Of a DNA stretch of 64,000 nt, positions 45,225 through 54,064 are shown one piece after another; positions within the stretch are counted from its first letter, which is position 1; every line of letters begins with the position of its first letter. A model generated the notes under the pieces. That model was not told where the DNA came from and ran no database searches. It was given only the letters and a program-made list of their open reading frames with translations. Origin of the DNA: Paraburkholderia saeva (GTDB lineage Bacteria > Pseudomonadota > Gammaproteobacteria > Burkholderiales > Burkholderiaceae); assembly GCF_907164555.1 (NCBI RefSeq), contig NZ_CAJQZC010000001.1, forward strand, positions 620,001 to 684,000, given 5' to 3'. The position numbers and the translations under genes were made by a program.

Positions 45225-46274
45225 ATGAAAACCATCAAAGGGCCGGCGATCTATCTGGCCCAGTTCCTGGGCGACAAGGCGCCCTTCGATAACCTCGACA
45301 ATCTCGCGACGTGGGCCGCGAAGCTCGGCTACAAAGGTATCCAGGTGCCCGTCGATTCGCGGTTGATCGACCTCGAAAAAGCGGCATCGAGCCAGACGTA
45401 CTGCGATGAACTGCTGGGCACGGTGGCGGACGCCGGTGTCGAAATCACCGAACTCGCGACGCATCTGCAAGGGCAACTGGTAGCCGTGCATCCCGCGTAC
45501 GACGAACTGTTCGACGGTTTCGCCGCGCCGAATGTGCGCGGTAATCCGGCGGCGCGCACCGAATGGGCGATCCAGCAGTTGAAACTCGCGGCGCAGGCGT
45601 CGCGCCGTCTCGGGCTCGACACGCACGTGTCGTTTTCGGGCGCGCTTGCGTGGCCGTATGTGTATCCGTGGCCACAGCGTCCGGCGGGTCTCGTCGAGGC
45701 CGCGTTCGATGAACTCGCGCGGCGCTGGCGGCCGATTCTCGACGCGTTCGACGAAGTCGGCGTCGATGTCGCGTACGAACTGCACCCCGGCGAGGATCTC
45801 CACGATGGCGTGACGTTCGAACGGTTTCTGGAGCGCGTGGACGGACATAGCCGCGCGAACATCCTGTTCGACCCGAGCCATTACGTGTTGCAGCAGCTCG
45901 ATTACCTGTCGTTCATCGATATCTATCACGAGCGCATCAAGGTCTTTCACGTGAAGGATGCGGAGTTTCGTCCGACGGGCAGGGCCGGCGTGTATGGAAG
46001 CTATAGCGGCTGGACGGAACGGCCGGGGCGCTTTCGTTCGCTTGGCGACGGGCAGATCGACTTCGGCGCGATCTTCTCGAAGATGGCGCAATACGACTAT
46101 CCTGGCTGGGCGGTTCTTGAATGGGAGTGCGCGCTGAAGCATCCGGAAGATGGCGCACGCGAAGGCGCGGAGTTCATCCGGCGGCACATCATTCGCGTCG
46201 CCGAAAAATCGTTCGACGATTTCGCTGGCAGCGGCGTCGATCAGGCGCAGATCAAAAAGGTGCTGGGGCTATGA
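45225..46274 (+). CDS. sugar phosphate isomerase/epimerase-like TIM barrel
   Basis: 349 residues. AP endonuclease family 2/xylose isomerase-like barrel: KLGYKGIQVPVDSRLIDLEKAA, VEITELATHLQGQLVAVHP, and metal-binding residues in VAYELHPGEDLHDG (Glu), NILFDPSHYVLQQLDY (Asp/His), KVFHVKDAEFRP (His/Asp) and AVLEWECALK (Glu). It shares this pattern with proteins encoded beside Gfo/Idh dehydrogenases in oxidised-sugar or inositol-type pathways. Encoded between the transporter and a dehydrogenase gene; exact substrate unknown. Confidence 0.9.
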   Translation: MKTIKGPAIYLAQFLGDKAPFDNLDNLATWAAKLGYKGIQVPVDSRLIDLEKAASSQTYCDELLGTVADAGVEITELATHLQGQLVAVHPAYDELFDGFAAPNVRGNPAARTEWAIQQLKLAAQASRRLGLDTHVSFSGALAWPYVYPWPQRPAGLVEAAFDELARRWRPILDAFDEVGVDVAYELHPGEDLHDGVTFERFLERVDGHSRANILFDPSHYVLQQLDYLSFIDIYHERIKVFHVKDAEFRPTGRAGVYGSYSGWTERPGRFRSLGDGQIDFGAIFSKMAQYDYPGWAVLEWECALKHPEDGAREGAEFIRRHIIRVAEKSFDDFAGSGVDQAQIKKVLGL

Positions 46275-46307
46275 GCGCAGCGCCCGTCACGCGTTAAGGA
46301 GCATCCG

Positions 46308-47456
46308 ATGACACGTAAATTGCGGTTGGGCATGGTTGGCGGCGGGCAGGGTGCGTTCATCGGCGCCGTGCACCGGATCGCCGCGCGCCTCGACGACCGG
46401 TTCGAACTCGTGGCGGGCGCGCTTTCGTCCGATGCGGCGCGCGCGCAGGCAAGCGCCGCGGAAGTGGGCATTACGCGCAGCTATCCGGACTGGCGCGAGA
46501 TGGCAAGGGCCGAAGCGGCCCGCGACGACGGCATCGATGCCGTCGCGATCGTCACGCCGAATCATCTGCATGCGCCGGTCGCGACAGCGTTTCTCGAAGC
46601 GGGCATTCATGTGATCTGCGACAAGCCGCTTGCGATTTCGCTGGCGGAAGCCGAGGCGCTCGCAAAGCTCGCACGCGAGAAGAAAAAGCTGTTCGCGCTG
46701 ACGCACACCTACTCGGGTTATCCAATGGTGCGGCACGCACGCGAACTCGTCGATGCAGGTGAACTGGGCGATATCCGCGTCGTGCAGGTCGAGTACGCGC
46801 AGGACTGGCTGGCCGAGCCGATCGAAAACACGGGCACGAACAAGCAGGCGGGCTGGCGCACCGACCCGGCGCAATCGGGTCCGGCGGGGTGTCTTGGCGA
46901 TATCGGCACGCACGCGTACCACCTCGCTGCGTTCGTGACGGGGATGCTTCCGAAGGAACTGTCAGCGGAAGTGCACACGTTCGTGCCGGGCAGAAAGCTC
47001 GACGATCACGTTCAGGTGATGCTGCGTTATGCGAACGGCGCGCGCGGCATGCTGTGGGCGAGCCAGGTGGCGAGCGGCGCGGAGAACGCACTGCGCCTGC
47101 GCGTGTACGGCACGAAGGCAGGGCTCGCGTTCGATCAGGAGTATCCGAACGATCTGTGGTTCACGCCGCTGGGCGGCGCTTCTGAACGGCTGACACGCGG
47201 GCGCGTCAAGAGCGCAATTGCCGCGCACGCGACGCGCGTGCCGCCGGGCCATCCGGAAGGCTATCTCGAAGCGTTCGCGCAGTTGTATCTCGATGCAGCG
47301 TTGCAGATCGAGGCGCTCGATGCGGGCAAACCGGTGCCGCCTGAAAGCCGCTTGCTGACCACAGTCGACGATGGTGTCGAAGGCATGCGCTTCATCGAGA
47401 CGGTGCTCAGGAGCAGCGGGATGAATGCGCAGTATCAGGAAATCGGGAACGGCTGA
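46308..47456 (+). CDS. Gfo/Idh/MocA family NAD(P)-dependent oxidoreductase
   Basis: 382 residues. N-terminal Rossmann motif LRLGMVGGGQGAFIGAVHRIAARL, AVAIVTPNHLHAPVATAFLEAGIHVICDKPLA with the catalytic-type Lys in the DKP motif, and the C-terminal sheet domain with GPAGCLGDIGTHAYHLAAFV (Asp and His of the active site). These enzymes oxidise sugars or inositols, commonly at C3. Last gene of the LacI-controlled cluster, 33 bp after the isomerase-like gene. Confidence 0.93.
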   Translation: MTRKLRLGMVGGGQGAFIGAVHRIAARLDDRFELVAGALSSDAARAQASAAEVGITRSYPDWREMARAEAARDDGIDAVAIVTPNHLHAPVATAFLEAGIHVICDKPLAISLAEAEALAKLAREKKKLFALTHTYSGYPMVRHARELVDAGELGDIRVVQVEYAQDWLAEPIENTGTNKQAGWRTDPAQSGPAGCLGDIGTHAYHLAAFVTGMLPKELSAEVHTFVPGRKLDDHVQVMLRYANGARGMLWASQVASGAENALRLRVYGTKAGLAFDQEYPNDLWFTPLGGASERLTRGRVKSAIAAHATRVPPGHPEGYLEAFAQLYLDAALQIEALDAGKPVPPESRLLTTVDDGVEGMRFIETVLRSSGMNAQYQEIGNG

Positions 47457-47510
47457 AGGCTTCGTCCATCTGCCATGAACGCACGGTAAGATGCAGCACC
47501 TCGTCTTTCC

Positions 47511-48245
47511 ATGGGTTCGTGCATGCCGGCTAACTTTGCATCCGTCGATTCTGCCGTGAGTTCCGCATCGCGCAAGCGCACCGTGCTGCTGGTCGGCGCA
47601 ACGGGGCTCGTCGGCGGTGCGTGCCTGAAGCTGCTGGCGCGCGATCCGCGCGTTGGCGAAGTGCGCCTGCTCGTACGGCGCTCATCGGGAGCGGGAGTCG
47701 CGGGGATCGTCGGCCACGCGAATCGTGTAATCGAGCACGTCGTCGATTTCGACCGGCTCGACAGCACGCCCGGCATCGACGAACGCTTTGCCGTCGACGC
47801 CGTGATCTGCGCGTTAGGCACGACAATCCGCACCGCCGGCACGCGGGCCGCGTTTCGCAAGGTCGACTACGAGTATCCGTTGCGGGTTGGTGCGCTTGCG
47901 CGCCGGCATGGCGCGTCGCGCTATGCGCTCGTCAGCGCAATTGGTGCGAGCCCGCATGCGCGCACCTTCTATAGCCAGGTGAAGGGTGAAGTCGAAGCAG
48001 CCGTACTGGGTCTGGGCTTTCCGGCAGTCACGATTGTGCGGCCGTCTTTTCTGATGGGCGAGCGTGCGGAAAGCCGGCCGCTGGAGAGCATCGCGCGTCG
48101 CCTGGGAGTGATCCTGCCGCTCAAATGGCGCTCGATTGCCGCCGATGACGTCGCGCGCGCGCTCGTTGCTGCGGCGTCAGATGACAGGCAAGGCGTGACG
48201 ATCATCGAAAACGATGCACTGCATCGCGGCGCTGTTGCGCCTTAA
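47511..48245 (+). CDS. NAD(P)-binding Rossmann-fold protein, HTATIP2-like
   Basis: 244 residues from the ATG at 47511 (an ATG at 47523 is also possible; neither has a strong ribosome site). VLLVGATGLVGGACLKLLARDPRVGEVRLLVRRSS is an extended SDR Rossmann motif, followed by DAVICALGTTIRTAGTRAAFRKVDYEYPLRVGALARRHGASRYALVSAIGAS and a Tyr-x-x-x-Lys (YSQVKGEVE). Resembles oxidoreductase Htatip2/semialdehyde dehydrogenase-like atypical SDRs. Function unknown. Its stop overlaps the convergent small gene. Confidence 0.85.
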   Translation: MGSCMPANFASVDSAVSSASRKRTVLLVGATGLVGGACLKLLARDPRVGEVRLLVRRSSGAGVAGIVGHANRVIEHVVDFDRLDSTPGIDERFAVDAVICALGTTIRTAGTRAAFRKVDYEYPLRVGALARRHGASRYALVSAIGASPHARTFYSQVKGEVEAAVLGLGFPAVTIVRPSFLMGERAESRPLESIARRLGVILPLKWRSIAADDVARALVAAASDDRQGVTIIENDALHRGAVAP

Positions 48246-48499
48246 CGCTTGCTGTTCCTGATCTGCTCTTCGAACGCGAGATCGAGCTTGCTCGCCTTGC
48301 GCGGCTTTTGCGGGCCGAATGCGTCGACGAACTTGACGAAGTCGTCGAGCGTCAGCGGATCGGAGACTTTCTTGTCGCTGCCCGACGATTTGTCGACGAG
48401 ATAGAAGAGGCCGCCGGAGAGGCTGATCGCCGCGAATTGCGGATTGCCGGTGCGGGTTTTCAACCGCTCGACGGCGTGGATGGCTCGTGTGGTGCGCAT
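48242..48499 (-). CDS. conserved-looking hypothetical small protein
   Basis: 85 residues, basic, no signal or membrane segment. MRTTRAIHAVERLKTRTGNPQFAAISLSGGLFYLVDK then a Ser/Lys-rich linker and LTLDDFVKFVDAFGPQKPRKASKLDLAFEEQIRNSKR. Codon composition and lack of a better overlapping frame support coding. The stop overlaps the opposite gene's stop by 3 bp. No recognised family. Confidence 0.65.
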   Translation of the reverse strand: MRTTRAIHAVERLKTRTGNPQFAAISLSGGLFYLVDKSSGSDKKVSDPLTLDDFVKFVDAFGPQKPRKASKLDLAFEEQIRNSKR

Positions 48500-48586
48500 G
48501 ATTTCGATACGGAGTGAAGACGCTCACTGTATCAGCAACGCGTCCGGCGGGCGGTGTGAACGATGCGCACCGCCCGCCATCCAGCC

Positions 48587-49753
48587 TTACTGGCTCAGAT
48601 ACGTGAATTTGCCATCCTTGATGATGCCCATCACGCTCGCGCGCTGATCGAGGCCCACGTGATCCTTTGCGCTGGTATTGACCACGCCGTTCGGCACGAC
48701 GAGTTCATGCGCGTGCTCGAGTTCAACACGCAGCGCAGCACGAAACTCCGGCGTGCCCGGCTGCGCCGTTTTCAGCGCGCGCGCCACGGCATCCGAAAGG
48801 CGCGGATAGACGCCCGCCGCATCGCCCGCGAACTGCGTGACGCTGTTCGGGCCGTACTGCGCTTCATAAGCGGTGACAAACGCCATGGCGGCCTTTTTCG
48901 CCGGATGATCCGCCGGCAACGTACGCGCGACGACAACCGGTTGCGTGGGGAACAGCGTGCCTTCGACATCCTTGCCGCCCAGCTTGATGAATTCCGGCGT
49001 GGCGATGCCGTGGGTCTGGTAGATCGGCCCCTTGAAGCCGCGCTCGACGAGCGTGCGTTGCGGCAGCACGGTCGGCGTGCCTGCGCCCGCCACCAGAATC
49101 GCGTCGGGCTTCGCTGCCATCAGCTTCAGCACCTGACCGGTGACGCTCGCGTCCGTCCGGTTGAACCGCTCCATTGCGACGACCTGAATGTGCCGCAGCG
49201 TTGCGAACTTCGTGAATTCGTTGAGCCAGCTGTCGCCGTAACTGTCCGCGAAGCCGATGAAACCCACCGTCTTCACGTTGTGGTTCGACATGTAGCGCGT
49301 CATCACGTCGGCCATCGCGCTGTCGGTCTGCGCCATCTTGAAGGCCCACACGCGCTTGCCTTCCTGCGGTTCGACGACGCTTGCCGAGCCGATCAGCGTG
49401 ATCATCGGTGTCTGGTTTTCGGCGACCGGATCGAGCGCGGCGAGCGCCGCGGGTGTGACGTTCGGGCCGACGATCACGTCGACATGGTCTTCGTTGATGA
49501 GCTTGCGAATGTTGCGTACAGCGGCACCCGGATCGGAGCCATCGTCGAGGATGATGTATTCGGCTTTCTGGCCGGCAATCGTCTTCGGCCACATCAGCAT
49601 CGCGTTCTTGCTGGTGATGCCGATGGTAGCGGCGGGGCCGGTACTCGACAGATCAATGCCGACCTTGATGTCGGCGTGGGCGACCGTGCTGATTGCGAGT
49701 GCTGCAACAGTGGTGACGCAACGCAGGTTCTTTTTGTACGACATGAGGCTCAT
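48587..49753 (-). CDS. branched-chain amino acid type ABC transporter binding protein, orphan
   Basis: 388 residues from the ATG at 49753, favoured because GGAGACC lies just upstream; earlier ATGs at 49768 and 49780 exist. Signal peptide ends at TVAHA. Peripla_BP_6 fold: IKVGIDLSSTGPAATIGITSKNAMLM, VDVIVGPNVTPAALAALDPVAENQTPMITLIGSASVV, TVGFIGFADSYGDSWLNEFTKFA, AILVAGAGTPTVLPQRTLVERGFKGPIYQTHG. No permease or ATPase genes adjoin, so it relies on a distant transporter. It lies just downstream of the cysB-like regulator on the same strand. Confidence 0.9.
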   Translation of the reverse strand: MSLMSYKKNLRCVTTVAALAISTVAHADIKVGIDLSSTGPAATIGITSKNAMLMWPKTIAGQKAEYIILDDGSDPGAAVRNIRKLINEDHVDVIVGPNVTPAALAALDPVAENQTPMITLIGSASVVEPQEGKRVWAFKMAQTDSAMADVMTRYMSNHNVKTVGFIGFADSYGDSWLNEFTKFATLRHIQVVAMERFNRTDASVTGQVLKLMAAKPDAILVAGAGTPTVLPQRTLVERGFKGPIYQTHGIATPEFIKLGGKDVEGTLFPTQPVVVARTLPADHPAKKAAMAFVTAYEAQYGPNSVTQFAGDAAGVYPRLSDAVARALKTAQPGTPEFRAALRVELEHAHELVVPNGVVNTSAKDHVGLDQRASVMGIIKDGKFTYLSQ

Positions 49754-49814
49754 CGATGGGGTCTCCATGGCGGAATTCAAGCGGCAATTGTTTTAAACAG
49801 GACAGAGGGGCACT

Positions 49815-50756
49815 TCAGAGTTCGTACGACTCGTGCTCGCCCTTCAGCGCCTGCTCGATCAGCCGGCGGTTCAGGCTCGGCGAGAGCAGCTCGACAAGCG
49901 TGTACACATAACTGCGCAGATACGCGCCATGTTTGAGCGCCACGCGCGTCACGTTGCTGCCGAACAGGTGGCCGACAGGCATCGCACGCAGATGACGGTC
50001 GCGCTCCGCGTTGAACGCGATATCCGCCATGATGCCGACGCCGAGACCCAACTCGACGTAGGTCTTGATCACGTCGGCGTCGATCGCCTCGAGCACGATA
50101 TCCGGATGCAGCCCGCGCAGACGGAACGCCTCGTTGATCTTCGTGCGGCCCGCGAACGCGTTGTCGTAGGTAATCAGCGGATATTGCGTGAGGTCGTCGA
50201 GGGAAAGCTGCTTGCGGTCCAGCAACGGGTGATCCGGCTGCATGACGGCGATGTGATGCCACGAAAAGCAGGGCAGCGAGACCAGTTCCTTATAGTTGGC
50301 GATTGCCTCGGTGGCGATCGCGAGGTCCGCCTGGTCGTGGATGACCATTTCGGCGACCTGCGTCGGGCTGCCTTGCAGAATCGAAAGGTGAACCTTGGGA
50401 AAGCGCTTCTTGAATTCGGCGATCGCGGCCGGAAGTGAGTAGCGCGCCTGCGTGTGCGTGGCGGCGATGACGAGATTGCCCTGATCCTGCGCCGCGTAAT
50501 CTTTACCGACCCGCTTCAGACTCTCCACTTCCTGCAGGATCTTTTCAACCGACTGAAGAATGATCCGGCCCGGTTCGGTCAGCGAGCGGACGCGTTTGCC
50601 GTGCCGTGTGAAGATTTCGACGCCCAGCTCGTCCTCCAGCTCGATGATGGCCTTCGAGACGCCTGGCTGGCTCGTAAACAAGGCCTTGGCGGCTTCCGTG
50701 AGGTTGAAGTTCTGCCGGACCGCCTCGCGCACGAAGCGAAACTGGTGCAGGTTCAT
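49815..50756 (-). CDS. cysB: CysB-type LysR regulator
   Basis: 313 residues. N-terminal HTH MNLHQFRFVREAVRQNFNLTEAAKALFTSQPGVSKAIIELEDELGVEIFTRHGKRV is nearly diagnostic of CysB/Cbl. The effector domain retains TTHTQARYSLP-type wording (ATHTQARYSLPAAIAEFKKRFPKVHLSILQGSP), with the Thr-His-Thr-Gln that contacts the sulfate/acetylserine site. It is divergent from cysI and should activate the sulfate assimilation operon under sulfur limitation. Confidence 0.93.
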   Translation of the reverse strand: MNLHQFRFVREAVRQNFNLTEAAKALFTSQPGVSKAIIELEDELGVEIFTRHGKRVRSLTEPGRIILQSVEKILQEVESLKRVGKDYAAQDQGNLVIAATHTQARYSLPAAIAEFKKRFPKVHLSILQGSPTQVAEMVIHDQADLAIATEAIANYKELVSLPCFSWHHIAVMQPDHPLLDRKQLSLDDLTQYPLITYDNAFAGRTKINEAFRLRGLHPDIVLEAIDADVIKTYVELGLGVGIMADIAFNAERDRHLRAMPVGHLFGSNVTRVALKHGAYLRSYVYTLVELLSPSLNRRLIEQALKGEHESYEL

Positions 50757-50976
50757 TTATAACCTCTTCGCATATGAAAACAATTTTTAAGTCGTTTGAA
50801 ATATAAGGGGAGTTTATTACGATTCCCCCAACTTTTCCAATATGGATATCTGTATTTGTCATAAGCAAATGAAGGATGCGTCTAAAACCTTCTTCCATTT
50901 GCCCTGACAGATACCGGTAGACAGGGCGCGGCGCAACCGGAGCGCTGTGCGGTAACGAAAAAAATGGGGTCCCCGA
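50757..50976. promoter_or_regulatory. AT-rich divergent cysB-cysI control region
   Basis: 220 bp, markedly AT-richer than the flanks. It includes GGGGA...TCCCC half-sites around 50807-50829 and ATTTG/CAAAT arms at 50854-50858 and 50866-50870. CysB sites are poorly conserved, so exact boxes cannot be assigned, but the layout (regulator divergent from its target operon) is typical of LysR control. Confidence 0.5.
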
Positions 50977-52656
50977 ATGTACCAATACGATCAGTACGAC
51001 CAGACCATCGTTGACGAACGCGTCGCGCAATACGCCGATCAGGTTCGTCGCCGGCTGTCGGGCGAATTGAGCGAAGAAGAGTTCCGTCCCCTGCGTCTGC
51101 AGAACGGCCTCTACATGCAGCGCCACGCGTACATGCACCGCATCGCGATTCCTTACGGCAATCTGCGCAGCGACCAGATGCGCATGCTGGCGCGCATCGC
51201 ACGCGAACACGACCGTGGCTACGGTCACTTTTCGACGCGCTCGAACATCCAGTACAACTGGATCAAGCTTGAGGAAACGCCGGAAATTCTCGCGAAGCTC
51301 GCATCGGTCCAGATGCACGGCATCCAGACCTCGGGTAACTGTATCCGCAACATCACGGCTGACCAGTTCGCTGGCGTCGCGCCTGACGAAATCGTCGATC
51401 CGCGTCCGTGGGCTGAAATCCTGCGTCAGTGGTCGACGTTCCACCCGGAATTTGCGTGGCTGCCGCGCAAGTTCAAGATCGCCGTCTCGGGTTCGACGGA
51501 AGACCGTGCCGCCGTGCAGGTGCATGACCTTGGCGTGTATCTGAAGAAGAATGCGCAAGGTGAAGTGGTCGCGAGCATTCTGGCCGGTGGTGGCCTCGGT
51601 CGCACGCCGATCGTAGGTGCCGTCATCCGCGAAGACCTGCCGTGGCAGCATCTGCTGACGTACTGCGAAGCCGTTCTGCGCGTGTATAACCGCTACGGCC
51701 GCCGCGACAACATATACAAGGCGCGCATCAAGATTCTCGTGAAGGCGCTGAGCCCGGAGAAGTTCGCAAAGCAGGTCGAGGAAGAATGGCAGCATCTGAA
51801 GGATGGTCCTTCGACGCTCACGCAGGCTGAACTCGACCGCGTGTCGCAGTACTTCGCGCCGCCGGTTTATGAAAAGCTGCCGGACACCGACGCTTCGTTC
51901 GAAAACCATCTGCTCGAAAGCCGTGCGTTTGCGCGGTGGGTCGAGCGCAACGTTCGCCCGCACAAGGTGTCGGGCTACGCATCGGTCACGCTCTCACTGA
52001 AGCCGACGACAATCGCCCCGGGCGATGCCACGGATGCGCAGATGGAAGCGGTGGCTGACTGGGCCGACACGTATTCGCTCGGCGAAATTCGCGTGTCGCA
52101 CGAACAGAACCTGATTCTGGCGAACGTGAAGAAGCGCGATCTGTTCGAGTTGTGGGAACAGGCCAGGGCACAAGGTTTCGCCACGCCGAACATCGGCTTG
52201 CTGACGGACATCATTGCATGCCCAGGCGGCGATTTCTGCTCGCTCGCGAACGCGAAGTCGATTCCGATTGCGCTGGCGATTCAGGAACGCTTCAACGACC
52301 TCGACTTTGTCTACGATCTCGGCGACGTGTCGCTGAACATCTCGGGTTGTATCAACGCGTGCGGTCACCACCACATCGGCAACATCGGCGTGCTTGGCGT
52401 CGACAAGGATGGCTCGGAGTGGTACCAGGTGACGCTCGGCGGCGAGCAGAGCTCGGGTGCAACGGGTGCGCATCTGGGTCGCGTGATCGGCCCGTCGTTC
52501 TCGGCGGAAGAAATGCCGGACGTGGTGTCGAAAGTGATCGATACGTTCGTGGAAAACCGCATCGACGGCGAGCGTTTCATCGACACGTACAACCGCATTG
52601 GTATGACGCCGTTCAAGGAGCGCGTGTACGCATCGCGCCAACCGGCTCACGCTTAA
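50977..52656 (+). CDS. cysI: assimilatory sulfite reductase, siroheme/[4Fe-4S] subunit
   Basis: 559 residues. Two ferredoxin-like halves: AYMHRIAIPYGNLRSDQMRMLARIAREHDRGYGHFSTRSNIQYNWIKLEE and NLILANVKKRDLFELWEQA. Siroheme/iron-sulfur Cys clusters are CPGGDFCSLANAKS and NISGCINACGHHHIGNIGVLG. It reduces sulfite to sulfide in the cytosol; the electron-donating CysJ flavoprotein is not encoded here, so a ferredoxin-type donor is likely. First gene of the operon cysI-DUF934-cysH-cysD-cysN-siroheme methyltransferase. Confidence 0.95.
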   Translation: MYQYDQYDQTIVDERVAQYADQVRRRLSGELSEEEFRPLRLQNGLYMQRHAYMHRIAIPYGNLRSDQMRMLARIAREHDRGYGHFSTRSNIQYNWIKLEETPEILAKLASVQMHGIQTSGNCIRNITADQFAGVAPDEIVDPRPWAEILRQWSTFHPEFAWLPRKFKIAVSGSTEDRAAVQVHDLGVYLKKNAQGEVVASILAGGGLGRTPIVGAVIREDLPWQHLLTYCEAVLRVYNRYGRRDNIYKARIKILVKALSPEKFAKQVEEEWQHLKDGPSTLTQAELDRVSQYFAPPVYEKLPDTDASFENHLLESRAFARWVERNVRPHKVSGYASVTLSLKPTTIAPGDATDAQMEAVADWADTYSLGEIRVSHEQNLILANVKKRDLFELWEQARAQGFATPNIGLLTDIIACPGGDFCSLANAKSIPIALAIQERFNDLDFVYDLGDVSLNISGCINACGHHHIGNIGVLGVDKDGSEWYQVTLGGEQSSGATGAHLGRVIGPSFSAEEMPDVVSKVIDTFVENRIDGERFIDTYNRIGMTPFKERVYASRQPAHA

Positions 52657-52686
52657 CCCGCGATACAGGCTTAAAGGATTCTGCAG

Positions 52687-53229
52687 ATGGCTTCGATTAT
52701 CAAGAACCGCGCGATCGTTAGCGATGACTGGACGGTTGTGCGTGCAGCGGAAGACGGCACCTTGCCCGCAGTGGAAGCACTGCCGGCCGGCAAGGTGATC
52801 GTGCCGTTCGCATTGTGGACGGCTTCGCGCGATGCCCTCACTGCGTCGCGTAACGCCGGTGAAATCGCTGTATGGCTTGAGCCGGATAGCGATCCGGCGG
52901 ACATCGTCGGCGACTTCGAAAAGGTCGCGCTGATCGCGATCGATTTCCCGGTATTCCGCGACGGCCGTGGTTACAGCATTGCGCGCCTCTTGCGCGAACG
53001 CTATGGCTACAAGGGCGAAATTCGCGCGATCGGCGACGTGCTGCGCGACCAGGTTCGTCTCATGTACCGCTGCGGTTTTGACGCATTTGCGGTGCGCGAA
53101 GACCGCGACATCAGCGACGCCATGAAGGCATTTGACGATTTCACCGTGCAGTATCAGGGTGCAGTCGACGATCCGCTGCCGCTCTTCCGTCGTCGCGAAG
53201 CTGCGGCCGCACAGAAGGCTTCGGCATGA
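52687..53229 (+). CDS. DUF934 protein of the sulfate assimilation operon
   Basis: 180 residues. DUF934 pattern: MASIIKNRAIVSDDWTVVR, VIVPFALWTASRDALTASRNAGEIAVWLEPDSDP, and FPVFRDGRGYSIARLLRERYGYKGEIRAIGDVLRDQVRLMYRCGFDAFAVR. The family is almost always found next to cysI and cysH in Betaproteobacteria and is thought to help sulfite reductase. It starts 30 bp after cysI and overlaps cysH by 4 bp. Confidence 0.93.
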   Translation: MASIIKNRAIVSDDWTVVRAAEDGTLPAVEALPAGKVIVPFALWTASRDALTASRNAGEIAVWLEPDSDPADIVGDFEKVALIAIDFPVFRDGRGYSIARLLRERYGYKGEIRAIGDVLRDQVRLMYRCGFDAFAVREDRDISDAMKAFDDFTVQYQGAVDDPLPLFRRREAAAAQKASA

Positions 53230-53972
53230 GCGACGCCACTGTCTCAGTGACGCCAGAACTCGCAGCGAAGATCGAGCGGCTGGATACGCTGCTCGATTCG
53301 ATCGGCGCGCGTCACGCGAACGTCAAGCTTGCCAGCAGTCTCGCCGCGGAAGACATGCTGCTCACGCACGCGATCCTGTCGCGCAACGTGAAGATCGGCA
53401 TCTTCTCGCTCAACACGGGACGGCTGCATGCGGAAACGCTGGGCATGCTCGATCGCGTGAAAGAGCGCTACGGCTACGACATCGAACAGTTTCACCCGCA
53501 GACAGACGCGGTCGATGAATACATCGCGCAGCATGGTCTGAACGCGTTTTACGAAAGCATCGATCTGCGCAAGCGTTGCTGCGAAATCCGCAAGGTCGAG
53601 CCGCTTAACCGCGCGCTGTCGGACGTGAGCGCCTGGGTAACGGGCCAGCGTCGCGAGCAGTCGGTGACGCGTGCCGAACTGCATGAGGAAGAACACGATG
53701 GCGCACGCAACATCGCCAAGTTCAATCCGCTCGCGGACTGGACCGAAGCCGATGTGTGGGCGTACCTCAAGGCGTTCGACGTGCCGGTCAATCCGTTGCA
53801 TGCGCGCGGCTATCCGAGCATCGGCTGCGAACCTTGCACACGCGCGATCCGTCCCGGTGAAGACAGCCGGGCAGGGCGCTGGTGGTGGGAGTCGTGCGAT
53901 ACGAAGGAATGCGGCCTGCACATCACGACGATTCCGGTTGCAGTCGTCAGCGGGCAAAGCTCCGCCATCTGA
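53226..53972 (+). CDS. cysH: adenylyl-sulfate (APS/PAPS) reductase
   Basis: 248 residues. PP-loop related fold with SLAAEDMLLTHAILS, the [4Fe-4S] cysteines in RKRCCEIRKVEP (Cys-Cys) and GYPSIGCEPCTRAI (C-x-x-C), and the catalytic Cys in KECGLHI. The CC/CxxC set marks the bacterial APS reductase form that takes APS directly, which fits the absence of a cysC kinase gene here. It reduces activated sulfate to sulfite using thioredoxin. Confidence 0.94.
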   Translation: MSDATVSVTPELAAKIERLDTLLDSIGARHANVKLASSLAAEDMLLTHAILSRNVKIGIFSLNTGRLHAETLGMLDRVKERYGYDIEQFHPQTDAVDEYIAQHGLNAFYESIDLRKRCCEIRKVEPLNRALSDVSAWVTGQRREQSVTRAELHEEEHDGARNIAKFNPLADWTEADVWAYLKAFDVPVNPLHARGYPSIGCEPCTRAIRPGEDSRAGRWWWESCDTKECGLHITTIPVAVVSGQSSAI

Positions 53973-54064
53973 AGCGCGGCCCGGGCAGCAGAAACAGATC
54001 AATTGAACGATTGAATACCGCGTCGCAAGCACCACTTGTGACGGGAACAAAGGAAGGACACACC

